Positions 20,090 through 29,383 of a stretch of 54,970 nt of DNA are shown piece by piece. Position 1 is the stretch's first letter, and the number at the start of each line of letters is the position of its first letter. The DNA is taken from contig CANQTE010000003.1 of NCBI GenBank assembly GCA_947626695.1, positions 1 to 54,970 of the forward strand, in the 5' to 3' direction. The notes beneath the pieces were generated by a model. It was not told where the DNA came from. It did not search any database and worked only from the letters and a program-made list of their open reading frames with translations. Source of the stretch: an uncultured Bacilli bacterium (GTDB lineage: Bacteria; Bacillota_I; Bacilli_A; RF39; UBA660). The position numbers and the translations under genes were made by a program.

Positions 20090-20380
20090 ATGAGCGAAGA
20101 TAAAAAATTAGAAGATGCAAAGTTTGAATTGCTTTGGCTTTCACATATTGATATATTATATGGAAACACTTATTGTATGACTATAGGACAATTAAATAAA
20201 ATTCAAGAGGCTATTGACAAAGTATTAGAAACATTAGAAAATTCAATACCTAAAGAAATAATTAGAGAAAAAATTAATGAAAGACAATTTGAACTCCAAC
20301 AACAAGATAAAGATTTTAAAGATGATATAAGATTAAATACTTTACAAGAAATATATTATTTGAATGAAAGTGAGAAATAA
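20090..20380 (+). CDS. hypothetical phage protein
   Basis: 96 aa. Confidence 0.45.
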   Translation: MSEDKKLEDAKFELLWLSHIDILYGNTYCMTIGQLNKIQEAIDKVLETLENSIPKEIIREKINERQFELQQQDKDFKDDIRLNTLQEIYYLNESEK

Positions 20381-20381
20381 A

Positions 20382-20633
20382 ATGGACTTAGAAAAAGCGA
20401 TTAAAAAATGTACTGCTATAGTAACTACAAAATTTAATAATGATTATTCAATAGATAGTGTAGATAAAGAAGCAATAGAAACAGTATTACAAACATTAGG
20501 CAATTCAGTACCTAAAAAGAAAATAGAAATTGTAAAAGAGGAATTAGAGAAAATGAAAAAACGATATATGAATTGTATAAATTCAGTACAATATGCAATA
20601 GATATTTTACAAGAACTATTGAGGGATAAATAA
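20382..20633 (+). CDS. hypothetical phage protein
   Basis: MDLEKAIKKCTAIVTTK... Confidence 0.45.
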   Translation: MDLEKAIKKCTAIVTTKFNNDYSIDSVDKEAIETVLQTLGNSVPKKKIEIVKEELEKMKKRYMNCINSVQYAIDILQELLRDK

Positions 20634-20649
20634 CAAAGGAGGAGTACAA

Positions 20650-20817
20650 ATGCCAGAAAAAGAACAACAATATAGAAAAGTAAATAATGAATATACAAAT
20701 TTCTCATATATGTTTTATGAAAGTATGAGAGATAATGGACAATATGATAAACCAGATGTAAATAAACAAATTACAAAGCTTATTAAAGAATTAACTACAT
20801 TAAGAAAAATGAAATAG
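20650..20817 (+). CDS. small hypothetical protein, 55 aa
   Basis: MPEKEQQYRKVNNEYTNFSYMFYESMRDNGQYDKPD...; RBS aaggagg. Confidence 0.5.
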   Translation: MPEKEQQYRKVNNEYTNFSYMFYESMRDNGQYDKPDVNKQITKLIKELTTLRKMK

Positions 20818-20829
20818 GAGGTACTGCTT

Positions 20830-21306
20830 ATGACAAAGGACCAACTAATAATATTATTAAAGAAATATAAGGAAAATAAGGCTAAATTAAAGCTAAAATT
20901 AAGAGACAAAGAAAGAATACTAAGGCAATTAGAATCAATAAAAGAAATAGAACTAAAATCAAGTGTAACAGAAATAAATAGTGATATTCATAGTAAAAAT
21001 AGTATTAGTGATAAAGTGGGAAATGCAGCTACAAACAATAGTGATAAAGAAAATAATCTAAGATTAGAATTAGAAGTATTAGAAAAAGAAATTATTGAGC
21101 TAAATGCTATGATTGAAGAAATTGATATTAGATTAGATGCACTAAGAAGAAAAGAAAAAGAAATACTTATAGCATATTATGTTGAAGGATATACATATAA
21201 AGAAATAGGCAATAAAACATATTATGATTTATATCAAGAAAAAAGGTCAGAAGATACAATTAAGAAAATAATACAACGAGCAACTAATAAAATAGTAAGT
21301 TTTTAA
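20830..21306 (+). CDS. phage late sigma factor-like / ArpU-like regulator
   Basis: C-terminal EKEILIAYYVEGYTYKEIGNKTYYDLYQEKRSEDTIKKIIQRATNKI; precedes packaging genes. Confidence 0.65.
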   Translation: MTKDQLIILLKKYKENKAKLKLKLRDKERILRQLESIKEIELKSSVTEINSDIHSKNSISDKVGNAATNNSDKENNLRLELEVLEKEIIELNAMIEEIDIRLDALRRKEKEILIAYYVEGYTYKEIGNKTYYDLYQEKRSEDTIKKIIQRATNKIVSF

Positions 21307-21417
21307 AAAATGTCCCTATTTTTGCCCTATTATTGCTCTGTTTTTTCCCTTGTTTTTCAATTTTAGATATATTATAATTATAATAGCAATAAAAATAAAG
21401 TACACTCAGATATGAGT

Positions 21418-21553
21418 TGCTAGTCCAAGTGCTTTATAAAGGTGTAAAACTTACAAATGTAAGAAAAAGTGAAAATGCGATGTGTTATGAGCTTACATTA
21501 AATAACACTAGCAGAAGTAGCAAGATTAGGTTGCCAGAGTAAGTTGTCCTAAT
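21418..21553 (+). ncRNA. candidate structured RNA between sigma-like gene and packaging genes
   Basis: stems tgcta/tagca, cttac/gtaag, gtgttat/ataacac, attagg/cctaat; alternative 8-bp aatgtaag/cttacatt. Confidence 0.5.
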
Positions 21554-21757
21554 TTTCAATATATTCCCCTAAAATAAAAAGAGTGAAAAAGAGCTTATTA
21601 GTAAATAAGTTCTTTTAAATTTGCAAAATTAACATAAAAATGGTATAATAACATTAGAAGTTGCATAAAGTGTATGTAAAATATGCACGAAAACGCATAA
21701 AAAGTCATAAAAAAATGAAAAAAGTCGACAAAAAAGTATAAAAATGAACAAAAAGTG

Positions 21758-21786
21758 TTGATTTTTATAAATAACTCTAGTATAAT
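21758..21786 (+). promoter_or_regulatory. promoter of putative antitoxin RNA
   Basis: TTGATT-N17-TATAAT. Confidence 0.7.
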
Positions 21787-21792
21787 ATATGA

Positions 21793-21950
21793 GACACGAA
21801 AGTGTCAAAGGTTAAATGATGAATAAAATGAATTAAAATAAATTCGTTAAACTTCGTTATTTGTCATATTTAACCTCCTTTCTTATAAGAAAGATGATAC
21901 GTAATAAAAAAGGAAGATAAAAAAGACTAGAGCGCCAACTCTAGTCTTTT
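21793..21950 (+). ncRNA. putative type I antitoxin RNA
   Basis: 5' hairpin gacac-gaaa-gtgtc, 9-bp stem aggttaaat/atttaacct, antisense matches to toxin RBS and early ORF, ends at terminator. Confidence 0.5.
21921..21950. terminator. bidirectional terminator of type I TA locus
   Basis: aaaagactagag-cgccaa-ctctagtctttt. Confidence 0.85.
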
Positions 21951-21953
21951 GCA

Positions 21954-22022
21954 TTAATTATCGAACAACTTAAGAATGAAGTATGTAATAATCAATGCGA
22001 TGATACGTAATAAATTTTTCAT
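21954..22022 (-). CDS. 22-aa hydrophobic peptide, putative type I toxin
   Basis: MKNLLRIIALIITYFILKLFDN; RBS gaaaggaggaaat; ORF ends just before the terminator. Confidence 0.65.
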   Translation of the reverse strand: MKNLLRIIALIITYFILKLFDN

Positions 22023-22370
22023 ATTTCCTCCTTTCCGAAGATATAAAAAAGAAAGAATATTAGGAAGACAAACTTATTATACTATGATTTATGCAAATAA
22101 TCAACGAAAAAAATAAAAGAAGCAAAGAAGAAATAAAAAATTAAGTATCGATATTGCAAAAGAAAAGAATATAAATAATAAACTTACTAATTGATAGAAA
22201 GAGCTTATCAAATATGGTAGGCTCTTTTATTATGCAATCAATATGCTAGGTATTTGATATAGATATTCTCCTTTAGATTTTTAAATTTATTTAGATTATT
22301 ATGCACCTTAATATAAATTGAAAGAGCTTTCCTAGCAAGTTCTTTGTAAATTAAATGGAGGTAAAGCCAA

Positions 22371-22553
22371 ATGACAACAGAAATAAAACAAGAAACTAAT
22401 AGCATACGAATACTAAAAATTCCAGAACCTAAATCATTCCTAAAAATAGGGTGTGAAAGAAATATAATAATAGGTGTTGATACCAAATTTAATAAATTAC
22501 AAAAAGTTATGTGGAAGTTTTTATTAAATACAAAAATAGAAGATTCGGAGTAA
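22371..22553 (+). CDS. hypothetical phage protein
   Basis: MTTEIKQETNSIRILKIPEPKSFLKIGCERNIIIGVDTKFNKLQKVMWKFLL. Confidence 0.6.
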   Translation: MTTEIKQETNSIRILKIPEPKSFLKIGCERNIIIGVDTKFNKLQKVMWKFLLNTKIEDSE

Positions 22554-22555
22554 AA

Positions 22556-22771
22556 ATGAATTTAATAGAAAGATATAGAAAAGAAATATGTATAAACTGT
22601 AGCAATGAAAATTGTAGTAATAATATAAAAGAAACAAAATATCAAGAAGTAATAGTAGACCAAATAAGTACAACTACAGTAATAAAATGTGGTGGATTTA
22701 TAGCAAAGAATAAAAAATCAAAATTAACACTTATGAAAGGATTAATAGACTTTGAAAAAAAGAAGAGCTAG
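22556..22771 (+). CDS. small Cys-rich phage protein
   Basis: MNLIERYRKEICINCSNENCSNNIKETKYQ... Confidence 0.6.
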   Translation: MNLIERYRKEICINCSNENCSNNIKETKYQEVIVDQISTTTVIKCGGFIAKNKKSKLTLMKGLIDFEKKKS

Positions 22772-23117
22772 AAGAAAATATTACAACTGGGTTAAAGAAA
22801 TAGCAAAAGGTAATACTGATAAATTTTATAATTCTACAGATTGGGATGAGCTAAGAGAGAAAGTATTAGAAAGAGATAAAGGAAAGTGTCAATTCTTTTT
22901 AGGTAAATGGAACGATGGAAAACATTTTCCAGATAAAATAAAAATAATAGATGCAGATACAGTGCATCATATTGTACCAATAAAAGAAAAACCAGACTTA
23001 GCATTAGATATTAACAATTGTATAAGCTTAAGTTTTGAAGCACATGAAATAATAGAAGAAAGACATAGATGGAGCTGGAGAAAAAAGAAAAAGCCCCTAA
23101 CAAAGGAGAGATGGTGA
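22752..23117 (+). CDS. HNH endonuclease, packaging-associated
   Basis: FYNSTDWDELREKVLERDKGKCQFF...ADTVHHIVPIKEKPDLALDINNCISLSFEAHEIIEERH. Confidence 0.85.
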   Translation: MKKRRARRKYYNWVKEIAKGNTDKFYNSTDWDELREKVLERDKGKCQFFLGKWNDGKHFPDKIKIIDADTVHHIVPIKEKPDLALDINNCISLSFEAHEIIEERHRWSWRKKKKPLTKERW

Positions 23118-23118
23118 T

Positions 23119-23551
23119 ATGAAATTAGAACATTTACTTCAGGCATATAAATTAAATAAAATAGATGCAACAATAAAAGACATGAGCAACGAGAATGAAA
23201 GAGCAGGTGTAATAAATTTTGCCAATGGAATATCAGCAAGTTATTTATTAGATGGTGAAGATATTGTAATAGCTATGAAAATATTCTTTAATTGCTTAAC
23301 TGTAGATGGATTAAAAATACAAAATCAATTAAATCATGTAATTAAGGTAATACAAGTAATGCAGAATACAATAATGTTATTAGCTAATATTCCACAAAAA
23401 GAATGCAATATGATATTAGAAAAATTAGGGCTATTTGATAATACATTTCAGAAGCGGAAAGAGAATAAAACATTTAGAACATAGCTATGAAATAGAAGTA
23501 ATAGATGGTTTGTTATGTTTAAGTATAAATGAATTGGAGGAAAATAAGTGA
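23119..23551 (+). CDS. hypothetical phage protein, +1 frameshift at CGG 23455
   Basis: skipping C23455 extends to ...TFQKGKRIKHLEHSYEIEVIDGLLCLSINELEENK* with GTGA overlap to next gene. Confidence 0.7.
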
Positions 23552-23751
23552 AACTAAAGGAAGAAATAAAAAACAAAATTGATTGTATAGAAATTAATGA
23601 GGATACAATATTAATAATAAAAATGAATGGAGAAATAGAAGAACAGGCAGTACAAAAACTTAGAGACAAAATAAAAGAAGAAATAGGATGCAAATGTTTA
23701 ATGTTTAATAATAAAGTAGAATTATTGTCAATATTAAACCACTCAAAATAA
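23548..23751 (+). CDS. hypothetical phage protein
   Basis: 67 aa; GTG start overlaps previous restored stop. Confidence 0.6.
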   Translation: MKLKEEIKNKIDCIEINEDTILIIKMNGEIEEQAVQKLRDKIKEEIGCKCLMFNNKVELLSILNHSK

Positions 23752-24061
23752 ATGCAGTTAAAAGAAAATGAAAAAGAAAAGGATTTTGTGATGAGAGAAG
23801 AAGAAATCGTAGAGCCAATTACACAACAAATTCGGAGTTGATGAAAACATAAATAAAGAATCAGATATAAAAATGGATAAATTAATAGCAATATATAAAG
23901 CTGATATATTTGAATATGGAAGCGGAAGAACAGAAATAATTTATGTATGTGATAAAGATAGAAACAAAGAATGTGCAAAGAAATTTTGCGGAGATGACTG
24001 TTGTACACACACAACAGATAAAAAATATGCAAAAAATTTTAAAGAGAATAAAAAAAGATAA
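23752..24061 (+). CDS. hypothetical phage protein, +1 frameshift at CGG 23833
   Basis: MQLKENEKEKDFVMREEEIVEPITQQI-GVDENINKESDIKMDKLIAIYKADIFEYGSGRTEIIYVCD... Confidence 0.6.
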
Positions 24062-24067
24062 AGCGAA

Positions 24068-24117
24068 ACACCCCAGTCAAAATCTGGGCTTAAAATGAGT
24101 TTAAGGAGAGCGGGTGT
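24068..24117 (+). other. GC-rich three-way-junction-like structure, candidate cos/regulatory element
   Basis: acaccc/gggtgt closing cccag..ctggg and cttaaa/tttaag hairpins, just before terS. Confidence 0.4.
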
Positions 24118-24170
24118 GTGGTCTAAACTGTTCAACTTTTTCTATTTTCTCACGCGAAAGGGGGTATATC

Positions 24171-24500
24171 ATGACCAAAGAGAGCGAAGAAATAAAACAA
24201 ATGAGGGAAGATTTGCTGAATCAACTAATAGAACAAAACAAATTTGGAAAACATTTTGAAAGTTTAGTTGAGGATTATATAAATTTGGAAAAATTAAAAA
24301 GAAAAATACAGCGAGACATAGATAAGAATGGTTTAAGAGTTAAAGTAATGACGGGAAATGGATTTGAATCAGAAAAACCTAATGAAAGCGTGCAAAATAT
24401 TTTAAAAGTTAATGGACAACAACTAAAAATATTGCAAGACTTAGAACTAAAAGAACCATCTCAGACACCGAAAGAGGGTGCAGGAGATGATTTGTTGTAA
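24171..24500 (+). CDS. P27-type phage terminase small subunit
   Basis: ATG after RBS gaaaggggg; MTKESEEIKQMREDLLNQLIEQNKFGKHFESLVEDYINL. Confidence 0.8.
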   Translation: MTKESEEIKQMREDLLNQLIEQNKFGKHFESLVEDYINLEKLKRKIQRDIDKNGLRVKVMTGNGFESEKPNESVQNILKVNGQQLKILQDLELKEPSQTPKEGAGDDLL

Positions 24501-26199
24501 AGAAATTGATGAATACATAAAATTTGTTGAAGAAAATCCAGATGAAACAGATAACGAAATAAAATTATTGATAAAAAATATTATAAAACCGACATTGTCA
24601 AGAGACGATGTCTTTTTTGATGAAGAAACATTTCATAATGCAGTAAAATATTGCGAAAAATGGTATTATAAATTATTTCCATATCAAAAATTTGCCTATG
24701 CATTATTTTTTATGTATGACAAAAACAATACAGACATAGTAATATTTCCAGACATTTTAATACTTATGGCCAGAGGAAATGGAAAAGATGGAATGATAAT
24801 GCCATTAGCTAATTTTTTACAGACTCATTATTATGGTGTAAAAAATTATCATATAGATATAGTTGCAACTTCAGAAGAACAAGCTTTAAATTCATTTAAT
24901 GTTGTTTATAATATGCTAGAAGCCAATAAAAACATAATGAAAAAGTATTTTTATTGGAATAAAACAGAGGTAATAAATAAAATAACACATTCTATTTTAA
25001 GATACAATACAGCAAATGCTAAAACAAAAGATGGAAAACAAACAGGAATGATAATTTTTAATGAATTACACGCCTACGAAGATTATAAACAAATAAATGT
25101 ATATAGTTCTGGGCTAGGCAAAATCAAACATTCAAGAACAGTAACAATAACAACAAATGGAACTGTTAGAGAAGGACCTCTAGATGAAAAATTGGCTATG
25201 GCAAAATTAATTTTGAATGGAGAAAATAACTTTTTAGGCTTGTTGCCAATTATATACAAAATAAATGATGCAGAAACAGTAGATATACCTATGAAGAAAT
25301 TCTTAGTAACAGGAAACAAAGAAGATATAGACATAACAGTCTGGGTTCAAGCAAATCCTAGTTTAAGATATATGCCAATACTTAAAAATGAGCTTATTAG
25401 AGATTACATGAAAATGAAAAAGCAGAAATCCTATAGAGTAGAATTTTATGCTAAAAGGATGAATTTACCACAACAAGATGAAGAAGATGTAGTAACAGAT
25501 TGGCAAAATATTTTAAGAGCATCTTATGAAGACATAGACAAGCAAATTCCAAGAAAAACAGGAGATATAGAAGGTAGAAAAGCAATAATCGGTATAGATT
25601 ATGCTTCATTAAATGATTTTGCAAGTGCAGGCTTTTTATTTAAGATAAATGGAGAATATATCTGGAGGCAAAGGACATGGATATGTTCAAAAAGTAAATT
25701 CTTTGGAGATATTAATTTTCCATTTCAAAATATTGGACAAGAGGGATTTGAGGATTTTGTTATAGTAGATACAGAAACTATAGATGCTGAAGAAATTGTA
25801 ATATGGCTTATTCAAGAAATGTCAAAATACAATATACAAAAATGGATTATGGATATGTATAGATTTCTTTTGTTAAAACAAGTATTTGAAAAGTTCAATA
25901 TATCAATAGAAACAAAAGAGAATCCTTACGGACAAATAAGAATGATAAGAAGATTTGACAGTATTACAGCTATTGTAGCACCTAGAATTGAAATAGCATT
26001 TGCAGAAGGAAAAATTAATATAGGTGATAGTGCAATTATGAGATGGGCAATAAATAATACTGCAATACAAATTGGAAAAGATGGAAATAAAAAATATGTG
26101 AAAATAGAGCCAAAATTAAGAAAAAACGACCCTTTTATGGCATTTGTTGCTGCGATGAGCGGGCAAGAGTTGCTAGACGAAGAGGTCATTTATGTTTAG
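24478..26199 (+). CDS. phage terminase large subunit
   Basis: LILMARGNGKDGMIMPLANFL, GMIIFNELHAYEDY, AIIGIDYASLNDFASAGFLF. Confidence 0.93.
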   Translation: MQEMICCKEIDEYIKFVEENPDETDNEIKLLIKNIIKPTLSRDDVFFDEETFHNAVKYCEKWYYKLFPYQKFAYALFFMYDKNNTDIVIFPDILILMARGNGKDGMIMPLANFLQTHYYGVKNYHIDIVATSEEQALNSFNVVYNMLEANKNIMKKYFYWNKTEVINKITHSILRYNTANAKTKDGKQTGMIIFNELHAYEDYKQINVYSSGLGKIKHSRTVTITTNGTVREGPLDEKLAMAKLILNGENNFLGLLPIIYKINDAETVDIPMKKFLVTGNKEDIDITVWVQANPSLRYMPILKNELIRDYMKMKKQKSYRVEFYAKRMNLPQQDEEDVVTDWQNILRASYEDIDKQIPRKTGDIEGRKAIIGIDYASLNDFASAGFLFKINGEYIWRQRTWICSKSKFFGDINFPFQNIGQEGFEDFVIVDTETIDAEEIVIWLIQEMSKYNIQKWIMDMYRFLLLKQVFEKFNISIETKENPYGQIRMIRRFDSITAIVAPRIEIAFAEGKINIGDSAIMRWAINNTAIQIGKDGNKKYVKIEPKLRKNDPFMAFVAAMSGQELLDEEVIYV

Positions 26200-26210
26200 G
26201 AGGTGAAAAA

Positions 26211-27388
26211 GTGTTCTTTGATAAGAAAAACGATAAACGGAGAATATATATTTGATATTCTATTAGGAAACAATAAAGGAAATGAATATATATATACATT
26301 AGCAGAAGCTCATGCGATAGATTTAATAGCAAAAACAATTTCAAAATGTGAGATACAAGTATTTAAAAAGGACCCTAAAAGCAATCAAATAAAAGAAACA
26401 AAAAATGATACATATTGGCTTTTAAATTTGCAACCAAATTATCATGAGAATGGAACTAGGTTTATATATAAATTAATGGTAAAGTTGCTCACAAAAAAAC
26501 AAGCTTTAGTTTTAATAAATCAAAACTTGAAGCGGAGATTATTTACTTTATGTAGCAGACGATTTTGTTATGAGCGATTCCATATTATACGGAAAGTCTT
26601 TTTCAAACATAATAATTTCTGATGATGAAGGAAATACCATTCCAATGATAAAAACCTATAACATAGAAAATTCAATATATTATTCGATAAAGAATGACAA
26701 GCTTGCTACTGCTTCAAATAATTTTAGCAAAAATACTGCTAAAATATTAAGTACAGCCTCTAAAAGTTTCATAAAAGCTAATATGCCAAAATGGAGACTA
26801 AAATTTCCAGGTGGACAACCTACTATGATGGATATAAAGACAAATAAATCGATTAGTTATGATGAATATAAAAAGAAAATAACAGAAGGATTAATCAGCG
26901 AAGAAGAAGCAATAGTTTTACTTTCAGAAGCATTTGATTTAATAAATTTAAATAAAGAGAACAATAAAAACTTGGATGACTTTGACCGAACAGTAAAATC
27001 AATAGGTGATACAGTAGCTAGAAATTGGAACATTCCATTAGATATTTTTTATGGAAGTAAAACAGAAAAATCAACTGGAACAAATGATTTTATCAATTTA
27101 GCAGTGGAACCTCACTGCAAAAATCTAGAAGATGGATTTAATATTAGTCTGGTTGGAAAAGAAGATTATTTAAAAGGTGAATATATTTCGATTAACAAAA
27201 ATGACATAATACATAAAGATATTTTGGAATGTGCAAACGGAATAGATAAACTAACAGCAGATGGATTTAGCAGAAATGAAATAAATAAGTTATTAGGATT
27301 ACCAAGGATAGACGAACCTTGGGCAGACGAACATAATTTAACAAAAAATTATGGAAAAATGGAAGGAGGTGCGAAGAAAAATGGATAA
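26211..27388 (+). CDS. phage portal protein (HK97 type), two +1 frameshifts at CGG 26238 and 26533
   Basis: MFFDKKNDK-GEYIFDILLGNNKGNEYIYTLAEAHAIDLIAKTISKCEIQ...INQNLK-GDYLLYVADDFVMSDSILYGKSF...; RBS aggaggtg. Confidence 0.85.
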
Positions 27389-28226
27389 TAACTATCTTAA
27401 TTTTAGAAAAAAGAATGAAAATGAAACCGAGCTATACATATATGGACCTATAGAAGAAAAAACATGGATTGACGATTGGTTTGGAGATGGAAAAGATAAA
27501 GTAGGAGCTTTTACATTAAAAGAAGCCTTAAAAAGAGTAGATACACCAAATCTAACAGTAAGAATTAATTCATATGGAGGTAATGTTTCAGATGGATTAG
27601 CAATATATAGCTTATTGTCTGAATTTGAAGGACATTTAAAAACTATTGTTGATGGTTTTGCTTGTAGTGCTGCATCAGTTATATTTATGGCAGGAGAAGA
27701 AAGAATTGTACCAGAAAATGGTTTACTTATGATACATAATGCTTGGGCAGAGGTAAGAGGAGACTCAAATACAATGCAAAAAGCATCTGAGGACTTAGCA
27801 AAAATAACACAACCATCATTAAATATTTATGCAAAAAAGACAAAATTATCCGAGCAAGAACTAAAAGAGATGATGGATAGAGAAGAATGGATTACTTCTC
27901 AAGAAGCATATGATTGGGGATTTTCTACATCACAAGAAAGAAAAGGTGAATATATGCAAGCATTAGAAGCGGATTTCGTTCATGATTTAGTCTTAAAAAA
28001 TAAAGAGCTTCAAAAGGAGCTTAAAGAATTACAACAAAGTAATTCTGACATTACACAAGTAGTCAAAAAGGCTACTAAAGAAATGTTTGATGAACAAGTA
28101 AAAAAATTTGAACAAAAATTACTTAATGAAAATCAAAAACAAAAAACACTAGAAGTATTAGATTGTTCAAGTAAAAATCAGATTAATGAAGACACATGGG
28201 TGTCTTTTTTTAATACAAAAAAATAA
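27381..28226 (+). CDS. ClpP-like prohead protease
   Basis: VRINSYGGNVSDGLAIYSLL, IVDGFACSAASVIFMAG, MIHNAW. Confidence 0.92.
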   Translation: MDNNYLNFRKKNENETELYIYGPIEEKTWIDDWFGDGKDKVGAFTLKEALKRVDTPNLTVRINSYGGNVSDGLAIYSLLSEFEGHLKTIVDGFACSAASVIFMAGEERIVPENGLLMIHNAWAEVRGDSNTMQKASEDLAKITQPSLNIYAKKTKLSEQELKEMMDREEWITSQEAYDWGFSTSQERKGEYMQALEADFVHDLVLKNKELQKELKELQQSNSDITQVVKKATKEMFDEQVKKFEQKLLNENQKQKTLEVLDCSSKNQINEDTWVSFFNTKK

Positions 28227-28246
28227 GAAAAGGAAGGTAAAAAAAT

Positions 28247-29383
28247 ATGAAAATTGACAAAAAAACAATTGAAGATTTAGTAAAAGAATTAAACGAGGCT
28301 CCAGCAGAGCAAAAATCAGAAAAAATTATTGAAACAATACAAAGTATTGTAGACCAAGAATATTCAGGATTAATTAACCAATACCAAAAAGAATTTGAAG
28401 AATATTCTGCATCAAAAGAAAACGATAAAAAATTTGGCTTGCGTTCTCTAACAGAAGCTGAAAAACAATGGATTGATAGAGCAATCAAACAAGAAGATTC
28501 GAGTTTAACAGGTAAAGAAATTGATTATTTACCAGAAACAACAGTAAGTTATATTTTTGAAGATTTAAAAACAGCTCATCCATTATTCCAATATATTGAT
28601 TGGGCGCCAGCAGGAGTACAAAAATGGTTTTTATCTGAAAGAAGCGGAAAAGCTACTTGGGGAAAATTAACAAGAGCTATTGTTGACAAAATAGAAGCAG
28701 GAATTGAACCATTAAACTTAGATGTTAATTCATTATCTGCATTTATGTTTGTTCCAAAAGCTATTATTAATATGGGATATAAATGGATAGATAAATTCGT
28801 TAGAACTGTTTTATTAGAAGTAAATGAAGAAGGAATTGAAGAAGGTATTATTGCTGGAAATGGAAAAGAAGCACCAATTGGACTATTAAAAGATTTAAAA
28901 GGCTCTGTACAAGAAGGTGTTTATCCAGATAAAAAGGCTGTTGAAATAACAGATTTAGGTCCAGATAGTTTTGGGGCAAAAGTTTTGCCAACATTAAATA
29001 GAGATGGAAAAAGAAATGTAGATACAATTGTTATTATTGCAAATCAAAATGAAATAGATACTAAAATCTATAAAGCAACACATGTGTTAAGCTTTAATGG
29101 ATATATTAAAGCAGATAATTATAAAAACTTCGTATATGTAGCAAGCCCATTTGTTCCAAAAAATAAAGCAATTGCATACTTACCAAAGAAATATACTTGT
29201 GGTATTTCAAGAATGGGAATTGATTTTAGCGATCATTATAAATTCTTAGAACAATTAAGAACTTATGCTATATTAACTTATGGAAACGGCAGATTAAAAG
29301 CAAATGACGATGTAGTAGTATTAGACATAACAAATTTAAAAGCTTTAAAGCCTATCGTCCAAACAGAAACAGTTACACCCTAG
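28247..29383 (+). CDS. HK97-type major capsid protein (short form)
   Basis: position after portal/protease; 378 aa; N-terminal coiled coil; ends ...VQTETVTP*. Confidence 0.88.
   Translation: MKIDKKTIEDLVKELNEAPAEQKSEKIIETIQSIVDQEYSGLINQYQKEFEEYSASKENDKKFGLRSLTEAEKQWIDRAIKQEDSSLTGKEIDYLPETTVSYIFEDLKTAHPLFQYIDWAPAGVQKWFLSERSGKATWGKLTRAIVDKIEAGIEPLNLDVNSLSAFMFVPKAIINMGYKWIDKFVRTVLLEVNEEGIEEGIIAGNGKEAPIGLLKDLKGSVQEGVYPDKKAVEITDLGPDSFGAKVLPTLNRDGKRNVDTIVIIANQNEIDTKIYKATHVLSFNGYIKADNYKNFVYVASPFVPKNKAIAYLPKKYTCGISRMGIDFSDHYKFLEQLRTYAILTYGNGRLKANDDVVVLDITNLKALKPIVQTETVTP

Noticed and set aside
19810-20093. Possible extra frameshift near the start of the 19848 ORF (atgaacaaaataaaattaagatag)
   Set aside because: No CGG and no clear slippery site; could be a start-codon mutation or lost G; not enough evidence.
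22538-22560. gattcggag at 22550 as another CGG frameshift
   Set aside because: CGG is out of frame here (gat tcg gag taa) and the downstream gene has its own ATG at 22556.
23448-24032. Long antisense ORFs (e.g. 13396-13686, 14130-14645, 23448-24032, 33959-34528 on -)
   Set aside because: Antisense to well-supported genes, low-complexity translations, no RBS; typical of AT-rich mirror ORFs.
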